Assembly (NCBI RefSeq): GCF_001742165.1 | Contig: NZ_CP016444.1 | Location: 62,001 to 126,000 of the forward strand | From: Burkholderia stabilis | GTDB taxonomy: Bacteria > Pseudomonadota > Gammaproteobacteria > Burkholderiales > Burkholderiaceae | Length of the DNA: 64,000 bases | Reading direction: 5' to 3' | The notes under the pieces: model-generated | Told to the model about the DNA's origin: nothing | Databases searched by the model: none | Seen by the model: only the letters and a program-made list of their open reading frames with translations | Position numbers and translations under genes: made by a program | Part shown: positions 58,400-64,000 of the stretch, piece after piece | How the letters are laid out: every line of letters begins with the position of its first letter | Position numbering within the stretch: position 1 is the stretch's first letter

Positions 58400-58767
58400 A
58401 CAAGCGCTGCGACTCGGATAACCCCGGCGGCCTGGCGTGCATCGAATGCGGCCACGAGAATCCGGACGGCGAGGCCTTGAGCTGGGCCGCCGAACGACTG
58501 CTGGCCACGCGTGAGCGCCGAAGGATCCTGATGGTGCTGTCGGACGGTTATCCGGCCACCGGCGACGGCAATCCGGCGATCCTGCGCACCGACCTGCGTG
58601 CGCGCGTCGATGCGCTGCGCGCGCAGCGCGTCGAACTGATCGGCGTCGGGATTCTCGACGATTCGGTGGAATCGTTCTATCCGGTCAGCAGCGTGGTCGA
58701 TCATCTGCAGGCGCTGCCGGGCGCAGCGTTCAGCGTGTTGAGCGATACGCTGCTGGATCGGCGTTGA
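58400..58767 (+). pseudogene. 361-bp direct repeat, copy 2: displaced 3' end of the VWA gene
   Basis: Encodes 'CDSDNPGGLACIECGHENPD' through 'SVVDHLQALPGAAFSVLSDT' and 'LLDRR' then TGA: the C-terminal ~120 residues of the VWA protein without the rest. It is the direct repeat of 55030-55390, so it is the displaced or duplicated gene end beyond the chromate module. It has no start of its own, although the frame extends upstream (57745-58767) by chance. Confidence 0.85.
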
Positions 58768-58789
58768 TGGCTGAACGCCTGCGCAGCGC

Positions 58790-59239
58790 TTACGTTTTTT
58801 CCGGGCGCGGTTCGCGCACGTAATAGATGTCCCATTCCGCTTCGTCGGTCCGCACGAAGCCGTGCCGTTCGTAGAAGCGGTTCGATTCACTGCCGCGCAA
58901 CGCACCGACGCGCACGCGCATGTGCTGCGCATCGGCCTGCGCGAAAATCCCGCGCAGCACGGCCGCGCCAATGCCCTTTCCCTGCTGCGCGGGCACGATG
59001 TACAGGTGATCGAGCAGCCAGTGATCCGCGTTCGGCCGGACCACGTAAAAGCCTGCGCGCACGCCGTCGGCCTCGATGAAACGGCATAGCGCCGGGTCGA
59101 ACGCCGCGAGGAAGCGCTCGCGTGCGCGCTGCGGATCGAAACGCCCGATGCGCTCGAGGCTGTCGCGCATCGCGGCGATGCGGATGGCCACCAGTGCTTC
59201 GGCATCGGATTGCGTGGTGGGGACGAAGGTCAGGTTCAT
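58790..59239 (-). CDS. GNAT family N-acetyltransferase
   Basis: 149 residues from MNLTFVPTTQSDAEALVAIR. GNAT fold: 'DHWLLDHLYIVPAQQGKGIG', 'AAVLRGIFAQADAQHMRVRV' with the acetyl-CoA-binding Q/RxxGxG/A motif (QQGKGIGA), and 'SNRFYERHGFVRTDEAEWDI'. It acetylates an unknown amine or small molecule. The upstream part (MLDAFLGRVTAGLA) is in frame but less likely to be translated. Single gene; 22 bases from the VWA fragment end on the other strand. Confidence 0.9.
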   Translation of the reverse strand: MNLTFVPTTQSDAEALVAIRIAAMRDSLERIGRFDPQRARERFLAAFDPALCRFIEADGVRAGFYVVRPNADHWLLDHLYIVPAQQGKGIGAAVLRGIFAQADAQHMRVRVGALRGSESNRFYERHGFVRTDEAEWDIYYVREPRPEKT

Positions 59240-59308
59240 TGCCAAGCCGGCTGTGACGCGCCCGAGGAAGGCATCGAGCATAGCAGCTCGGCGAACAGCG
59301 GCCGGTGG

Positions 59309-61078
59309 TCATGCCCGTTGCGCCAGCGCCTCGGCATTCGCGCGTTCGCCTGGCTGCCGGATCGGCAGCCGAACGCAGAACGTCGTGCCGCGCCCGGGCG
59401 CGCTCGTCACGTCGATTGCGCCGCGATGACGTTCGACGATGCCGTGCGAAACCGACAGGCCGAGCCCGGTTCCCTGCCCGACCGGCTTCGTCGTGAAGAA
59501 CGGATCGAAGATGCGCCGGACGATCTCGGGCGTCATCCCCGCGCCGGTGTCGCTGATTGCGATCGACACCTGTTCGCCATCGCTCGACGTGCGGATCGTG
59601 ATGACGCCGCGCTCGGGAATCGCCTGCGCCGCGTTGACCAGCAGGTTCATGAACACCTGGTTCAACTGCGACGGCAGGCATTCGACGTGCGGCAGGTCGC
59701 CGTAGTCGCGCACGATGTCGGCCTTGTACTTGAGCTCGTTGTGCACGACGTTGAGCGTGCTTTCGAGGCCTTCATGGAGATCCACGACGTTCCATTCGTC
59801 GCTGCCCGGGCGCGAGAAATCGCGCAGGTCCTGCACGATGCGCCGCACCCGCACCGCGCCGTCGATCGATTCGTCGATCAGCGTCGCGATCTCGCCGCGC
59901 ACGTAGTCCAGATCCGCGGCGCGGCTCATCGCCGTCAACGCGTCGCGGGCGGCGGGGTCGAGCCGCGGCAGCGCCGCCTCATGCGCCGCGACCACGTCGA
60001 GCAGCGTCCGCACCCAGGCCTTCAGGGTATTGAGGTTCGCGCTGACGAAGCCGATCGGATTGTTGATCTCGTGCGCGACGCCCGCCGCGAGCTGGCCGAT
60101 CGACGCGAGCTTTTCCGACTGAAGCAGCTGCACATGGGTTTCCTCGAGCGCATGCAGCAGGCGCCGCTGCTCTTCCTTCTCCTGTTCGAGCCGCGCCTGC
60201 GCGGCCTTGCGCTCGTCGATCTCGGTCGCCATGTTCTCGCGCGTGCGCTGCAGCATCGCCGTCGTCTGCTCGTAGCGGCGCAACGCGCGTTCGAGTTCCT
60301 CGGTCCGCAATCGCACGAGGCGCTCCAGCGTGTCGGTCATTCCGCGCAGAAAGGTTGTGCGCGCATCGAAACGGCACAGCAGCAGCGTGACGATCAGGGT
60401 CGCCATCGTAAACAACGCGACGGTTGTCGCGAGCCACGGCGCGTCGATGCCGTTCGCGGCGCCGCATCGTGCGTCCGGCGCGAAATGGGCGGCCGCCATC
60501 CCGGTGTAGTGCATGCCGGTAATCGCGATGCCCATGATGACGGCCGCGCCGACCCGCTGCACGGTCGCATGACGCGCCTGCTGCGCGCGCAGCGCCTGCG
60601 CAATCCACAGTGCGGCGGTCGAGGCGATCACGGCGATGCCGATCGATGCCGAGAACAGCGCGGGATCGTAGCGAATGCCGGGCTGCATGTGCATCGCGGC
60701 CATCCCCGTGTAGTGCATGCCGGCAATCCCGCCGCCCATCAGCGCGCCGCCGGCGAACAGCCGCCGCCAGCCCAGCCGTGCGCGCGTCACGACGTTCAGC
60801 GCGAAATACGACACGAGCACGGCGATCGCGAGCGATGCGCCGGTGTCCGGCAACGCATAGCCGTGCGGGATCGGCAGTGAAAACGCGAGCATGCCGACGA
60901 AATGCATCGACCAGATCCCGGTTCCCATCGCCGCCGCGCCGCCGGCCAGCCACGCACGCTTCAGTTTCGGCTTGTCGAGCAGCGAAATGAATGCAGCCAG
61001 GTCGAGCGTCGTATACGAAGCCAGCGTCGCGATGACGAGCGACAGCAGGACGAGCAGGAGGTTGTAGGTGCCGTGCAT
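59309..61078 (-). CDS. MHYT-domain sensor histidine kinase
   Basis: 589 residues. N-terminal ~245 residues are a seven-helix MHYT sensor with three motifs ('WSMHFVGMLAF', 'AGMHYTGMAAMHM', 'TGMHYTGMAAAHF'), a membrane domain proposed to bind copper and sense O2, CO or NO. A coiled-coil linker (about 255-340) leads to 'LASIGQLAAGVAHEINNPIG' (H-box) and ATPase motifs 'LNQVFMNLLVNAAQAIPERG' (N), 'SIAISDTGAGM' (G1), 'IFDPFFTTKPVGQGTGLGLS' (F/G2). Autophosphorylation at the His of VAHE. The response regulator gene with a degenerate HD-GYP domain lies immediately upstream (84 bases) in the same direction and is the likely partner. Confidence 0.93.
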   Translation of the reverse strand: MHGTYNLLLVLLSLVIATLASYTTLDLAAFISLLDKPKLKRAWLAGGAAAMGTGIWSMHFVGMLAFSLPIPHGYALPDTGASLAIAVLVSYFALNVVTRARLGWRRLFAGGALMGGGIAGMHYTGMAAMHMQPGIRYDPALFSASIGIAVIASTAALWIAQALRAQQARHATVQRVGAAVIMGIAITGMHYTGMAAAHFAPDARCGAANGIDAPWLATTVALFTMATLIVTLLLCRFDARTTFLRGMTDTLERLVRLRTEELERALRRYEQTTAMLQRTRENMATEIDERKAAQARLEQEKEEQRRLLHALEETHVQLLQSEKLASIGQLAAGVAHEINNPIGFVSANLNTLKAWVRTLLDVVAAHEAALPRLDPAARDALTAMSRAADLDYVRGEIATLIDESIDGAVRVRRIVQDLRDFSRPGSDEWNVVDLHEGLESTLNVVHNELKYKADIVRDYGDLPHVECLPSQLNQVFMNLLVNAAQAIPERGVITIRTSSDGEQVSIAISDTGAGMTPEIVRRIFDPFFTTKPVGQGTGLGLSVSHGIVERHRGAIDVTSAPGRGTTFCVRLPIRQPGERANAEALAQRA

Positions 61079-61162
61079 GATCGAGCGCCCGAATCGATGT
61101 GAAGGCGTTGCCGCGGCGCGCGGCCGATCGCGCGCCGCGGCCGTCAGGCCGCGCGTCCTGCG

Positions 61163-62584
61163 TCAGCCGGGCGGCGCACCCGCGTTGCGCGCCTGCGCCG
61201 ATGCGGCCGGGCCGGCCAGCACGAGGATATCGAACGGCGCTCCTTCGCGCGTCTCGAAACGGCGAACGAGCTCGATCTGGTGCGCCGACATCACGCTGCC
61301 CTTCGTCATCAGCAGCACGCCGCGACGCGTGCGCAGATCGTCGGCGAGCTGCATGCCCTCGCGCAGTTGCGCGGACTTGATCTCCGCGACGGACGCCGCG
61401 ATGCCGAGACTCGCCGGGTCCCGCATCAGCTCGATGAAGCGGTCGACGAGTTGCGGGTCGTAGCGCACGCCGGCCTGCGAGCGCAACGCATCGAGCGCCT
61501 GTTCGACCGAATGCGGCGCGCCGATTTCGCCGTTGCGCAGCCCTTCGAAATCGCGCACGATCGCCACGATCCGCGAGCCGAGCGGGATCGTGTCGCCGGC
61601 CAGCCCGTCGGGCGTGCCGCGTCCGTTGAAGCGCTCGTACTGGTGAAGCACCATCGACGCGACCTTGTGCAATTGCGCGACGGGCGTCAGCACCATCTGC
61701 GCGCGCAGCGGATGCTCCTGGAACAGGCGGTGCTCGTCGGTCGTCATCCGCGTGAGCGGCTTGTGCAGCAATTCGTCCGGCAGCGACAGCTTGCCGATGC
61801 CGTGCAGCAGCCCCGCGAAATAGACATCCTGCGCGTGCAGTTCGCTCATCTCCGATGCCAGCGCGAGCCGGCGCGCAATCTCGCCGACGCGCATCGCGTG
61901 CCCGCTCGCGGTGCCGCACCGCAGCTCGATCATGCTCGCGCAGACCTGGACCATCGCGGTGAAGCTGCTTTTGAGGTCGCGTTGCGCCGCTTCGAGGAAC
62001 ATCACGGTCTGGCCGAGTTCCTCGGTGCGCGCGCGCACCTGCGTTTCGAGTTCGGTGTTGAAACGGCGCAGCGCATCGTTCTGCGCCTCCGTCAGCGCGG
62101 CCAGCCGGGCCGCTTCGCGGCGCAGGCGCCGCTGCTCCAGCGCCTGCTCGATGGTCAGCAGCAGGTCGTGATCGTCCCACGGCTTGTTCAGGTAGCGATA
62201 CACGCCGCCTTCGTTGACGGCCTGCACGATCGACGCGATCTCCGCATAACCGGTCAGCAGAATGCGCATCGTGTCCGGATACAGCGCCCGTGCGCGGGCC
62301 AGGAATTCCGCGCCGCTCATGTGCGGCATCCGCATGTCGGACACGATCAGTTCGACTTCGGTCGACGCCAGTATCGCGAGCGCGGCCTCGCCGCTGTCGG
62401 CCGTCAGGATGTCGTAGCGCGCGGGCCGGAATACGCGCTTGAGCGCCGACAACACGCCCGGCTCGTCGTCGACCAGCAGGATCGACAGGGCACGACACGC
62501 GTCGTCGGATGCCGCTGCCGCCTCGGGTGTCTCGGGTATTTCAGGCGATGCCGCGTCCAGTCCGTTTGTTGCAGATGTCGTCAT
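61163..62584 (-). CDS. response regulator with degenerate HD-GYP domain
   Basis: 473 residues. Residues ~33-150 are a receiver ('SILLVDDEPGVLSALKRVFR'; D83 in 'ELIVSDMRMPHMSGAEFL'; 'GGVYRYLNKPWDD'), then a coiled coil and an HD-GYP-like domain at ~205-400. In active enzymes the motifs are HDxGK and GYP; here they read 'LLHGIGKLSLP' (H261, G262) and 'YERFNGRGTPDGL' (GTP), and the HH pair before GYP is 'LHQYERF'. So metal and catalytic positions are altered and cyclic-di-GMP hydrolysis is doubtful. A C-terminal ~75-residue extension has 'RRGVLLMTKGSVMSAHQIEL'. Paired with the MHYT kinase gene downstream. Confidence 0.88.
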   Translation of the reverse strand: MTTSATNGLDAASPEIPETPEAAAASDDACRALSILLVDDEPGVLSALKRVFRPARYDILTADSGEAALAILASTEVELIVSDMRMPHMSGAEFLARARALYPDTMRILLTGYAEIASIVQAVNEGGVYRYLNKPWDDHDLLLTIEQALEQRRLRREAARLAALTEAQNDALRRFNTELETQVRARTEELGQTVMFLEAAQRDLKSSFTAMVQVCASMIELRCGTASGHAMRVGEIARRLALASEMSELHAQDVYFAGLLHGIGKLSLPDELLHKPLTRMTTDEHRLFQEHPLRAQMVLTPVAQLHKVASMVLHQYERFNGRGTPDGLAGDTIPLGSRIVAIVRDFEGLRNGEIGAPHSVEQALDALRSQAGVRYDPQLVDRFIELMRDPASLGIAASVAEIKSAQLREGMQLADDLRTRRGVLLMTKGSVMSAHQIELVRRFETREGAPFDILVLAGPAASAQARNAGAPPG

Positions 62585-62780
62585 AATCGGCCTCGGATCA
62601 ATGATTCACACCCTTTCTCTCTGCAACATCGGCGTGCGCGGCAGTTTCCATATTGGGGGAAACGCTAATGCGTTCGTGTTTATCGCAGCCTGGATTCATC
62701 GCCGGCCGTTCGAGAATCGATCTCCTCCCGGCCAGCGCCGGGAAGAACGCAATCGTTCATTCTCCGAAGCAATGACGACC
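62585..62780. promoter_or_regulatory. promoter region of the MHYT/HD-GYP pair
   Basis: About 195 bases between the response regulator gene start and the end of the hydrolase gene, both on the minus strand. AT-richer stretch near 62640-62700 (TTTCCATATTGG, TTCGTGTTTATC). No clear motif. Confidence 0.35.
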
Positions 62781-63707
62781 TCACTGAGCCAAGCCGCGTC
62801 GTTTCCCGGACGCCAGCCTGACGAACCCGGCCAGATCGCGGTTGAAACGATCGGACTCCTCCATGAACGGCGCATGACCTGCGTCGCCGTAGACCTTGCT
62901 CACGATGCCCGGATTCAACGCGGTCGCGCGGGCGAGCGTCGCGGGCGTGTCGACCAGCGCATCGCGGCCGCCGTAGATGAACAGCAGCGGCACATGCGCG
63001 TTGCCGAGCCCCTCGGCCGCGGACACGCTCATCGTCGGAATCGCCTTCTGCATGTCCCACGATGCCATCGCGGCGTTGGCGAGCAGCCGGCTGACGATGT
63101 CGGCATCCGGACGACGGTTGAAACACAGCCCGACGAACGTACGCTCGCCGTCGAGATGCGTCTTCAGGTCCGGTGAATTCATGTCCCGATAGACGTCCGG
63201 ATGGTCGACGATCTGACCGGGCGCCAGTTCGACCACGCCGTCGACGTACACGGCGCCGGCGAGACGGCGATCGCCGTACGTCGCGAGGTAGTTCGATATC
63301 ACCGCCCCGCCGAGCGACCAGCCGACCACGACCGGGCGTGTCGCATGCGAGCCGTCGATGACTGCTTCGAGATCGTCGGCCCAACGGCGCCCGTCTTGAT
63401 ACGGCCCGGCGCCGGACGGTTTATCCGACAGGCCGTGTCCGCGCAGATCGTACGTAATGATCCGGTACCGGCGCAGTTCGGGGCTTTGCACCTGCGCGTC
63501 CCAGTTGAGGCGGCTGCCGAGCAGGCCGTGGATGAAAATGATCGGCGGGCCGTCGGGGTTGCCGCTTTCCTGCACCGCAAGCCTGACGCCATCTCTCGAC
63601 GTCACCGTATAGTTTGCGGAGGCGGCCATCGCATCGGGGGGCGACACCCAGAGCGTCGCGAACAGGACCAGGGCAGGCAGCAGACGACCAAGCTTTCGGG
63701 TTTGCAT
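62781..63707 (-). CDS. exported alpha/beta hydrolase
   Basis: 308 residues. A signal peptide (~1-29, AMA-AS) sends it to the periplasm or outside. Alpha/beta hydrolase: oxyanion region 'PPIIFIHGLLGSRLNWDAQV', 'ITYDLRGHGLSDKP', nucleophile S131 in 'VVVGWSLGGAVISNYLA', acid in 'LLFIYGGRDALVDTP' and catalytic His in 'GDAGHAPFMEESDRFN'. The substrate is unknown; haloperoxidase-, lipase- or esterase-like activity fits. It is divergent from a MerR-type regulator with a 22-base palindrome between them, the usual arrangement for an inducible hydrolase. GAGGAGTTCCCG precedes the start. Confidence 0.9.
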   Translation of the reverse strand: MQTRKLGRLLPALVLFATLWVSPPDAMAASANYTVTSRDGVRLAVQESGNPDGPPIIFIHGLLGSRLNWDAQVQSPELRRYRIITYDLRGHGLSDKPSGAGPYQDGRRWADDLEAVIDGSHATRPVVVGWSLGGAVISNYLATYGDRRLAGAVYVDGVVELAPGQIVDHPDVYRDMNSPDLKTHLDGERTFVGLCFNRRPDADIVSRLLANAAMASWDMQKAIPTMSVSAAEGLGNAHVPLLFIYGGRDALVDTPATLARATALNPGIVSKVYGDAGHAPFMEESDRFNRDLAGFVRLASGKRRGLAQ

Positions 63708-63744
63708 CGGGAACTCCTCGAAGTGAACAGTCCCGATAGCGTCA

Positions 63745-63766
63745 ACCCTGACACTGATGTCAGGGT
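63745..63766. promoter_or_regulatory. perfect 9-bp inverted repeat, candidate MerR-family operator
   Basis: ACCCTGACA-CTGA-TGTCAGGGT. On the minus strand it follows a TTGACC that could be the -35 of the hydrolase promoter, so the palindrome would fall in the long spacer where MerR-type activators bind. On the plus strand it lies 28 bases before the MerR start. Confidence 0.65.
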
Positions 63767-63793
63767 CAAGCGGTTTGTGCTAGCCTGCATTTC

Positions 63794-64000
63794 ATGAACA
63801 AGACGCCTTCCCAGGAACTGCTGACGATCGGCGAAGTTTCGCGGCGCACCGGCGCAAGCGTGCGGTCGATCCGGCACTACGACGAACATGGATTGCTCGC
63901 CTCGGTGCGTGCATGCAATGGCTACCGGATGTTCCCCGACAAGGCGGTGACGCAGGTCGGGCAGATCCAGCGCATGATCGCGACCGGTTTCACCATTGAA
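63794..64000 (+). CDS. MerR family transcriptional regulator (partial, N-terminal 69 residues)
   Basis: The frame from ATG 63794 reads MNKTPSQELLTIGEVSRRTG, then 'ASVRSIRHYDEHGLLASVRA', 'CNGYRMFPDKAVTQVGQIQR', 'MIATGFTIE'. This is the MerR winged HTH ('IGEVA..TGVSVRTIRYYD..GLL'). The effector-binding part lies past the window end. It is divergent from the exported hydrolase and presumably controls it through the palindrome at 63745-63766. Confidence 0.92.
   Translation, partial: MNKTPSQELLTIGEVSRRTGASVRSIRHYDEHGLLASVRACNGYRMFPDKAVTQVGQIQRMIATGFTIE

Noticed and set aside
57745..58767. 340-codon plus-strand protein ending in the VWA fragment
   Set aside because: Its first two-thirds are antisense to chrB; only the last ~120 codons derive from a real gene, as the displaced repeat copy.

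Overview
The window is GC-rich DNA (near-universal G/C in third codon positions) and looks like an accessory replicon of a Burkholderia cepacia complex species. Supporting signs are a complete Flp/Tad pilus cluster close to an aidA pair that carries a lux-type (CepR-like) box, a YadA-type trimeric autotransporter and a TonB-dependent siderophore receptor. From memory, aidA and Flp genes sit on the third replicon of B. cenocepacia; this is an inference, not a search result. The window is an accessory mosaic with no ribosomal RNA, tRNA or core housekeeping operons.

Layout, left to right. (1) 1-3712: a hydantoinase/oxoprolinase pair (hyuA, hyuB) divergent from a GntR/FCD regulator, with a strong palindrome between them. 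(2) 3867-7190: an odd island with a protein built of ~106-residue repeats (the third copy decayed), a protein with three AP2/ERF-like domains preceded by a perfect TTCGT-N15-TTCGT (PIP/hrpII) box and a well-spaced -10, and transposase scraps. (3) 7525-11576: a decayed kynurenine-branch cluster: AraC remnant, PLP aminotransferase, a MoeB-to-ThiS deletion fusion, tryptophan 2,3-dioxygenase and kynurenine 3-monooxygenase, resembling part of a (thio)quinolobactin-type pathway. (4) 11839-19630: trimeric autotransporter adhesin, response regulator with AraC output, siderophore receptor. (5) 20325-33292: Tad pilus locus on the minus strand, from three Flp pilins and prepilin peptidase to TadC. (6) 34341-38420: two GT87-like membrane glycosyltransferases, GtrB and GtrA. 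(7) 38725-40184: two AidA/PixA-family proteins.

(8) 40197-52323: a probable uncharacterised small-molecule locus: periplasmic amino-acid binding protein, Fe(II)/2-oxoglutarate oxygenase, MFS exporter, two ATP-grasp ligases, LysR regulator, BASS-type transporter and an M14 carboxypeptidase-like enzyme, ending in a truncated flavin monooxygenase. A complete IS5-family element with CTAG target duplication sits in its divergent promoter region. Ligases that join amino acids, a hydroxylase that modifies them, an exporter and a peptidase together suggest a modified dipeptide or oligopeptide product. (9) 52487-58767: a MoxR/CobS-like AAA+ ATPase and VWA partner, whose 3' end is duplicated as 361-bp direct repeats bracketing a chromate resistance module (chrB, chrA, ChrB-C-like). 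(10) 58790-64000: GNAT acetyltransferase, MHYT sensor kinase, a response regulator with degenerate HD-GYP domain, an exported alpha/beta hydrolase and a divergent MerR-type regulator running off the end.

The best candidates for something undescribed are the PIP-box AP2-domain protein (a possible type III effector that could bind DNA in a host nucleus), the ATP-grasp/2OG-oxygenase cluster, and the MoeB-ThiS fusion in the kynurenine cluster.
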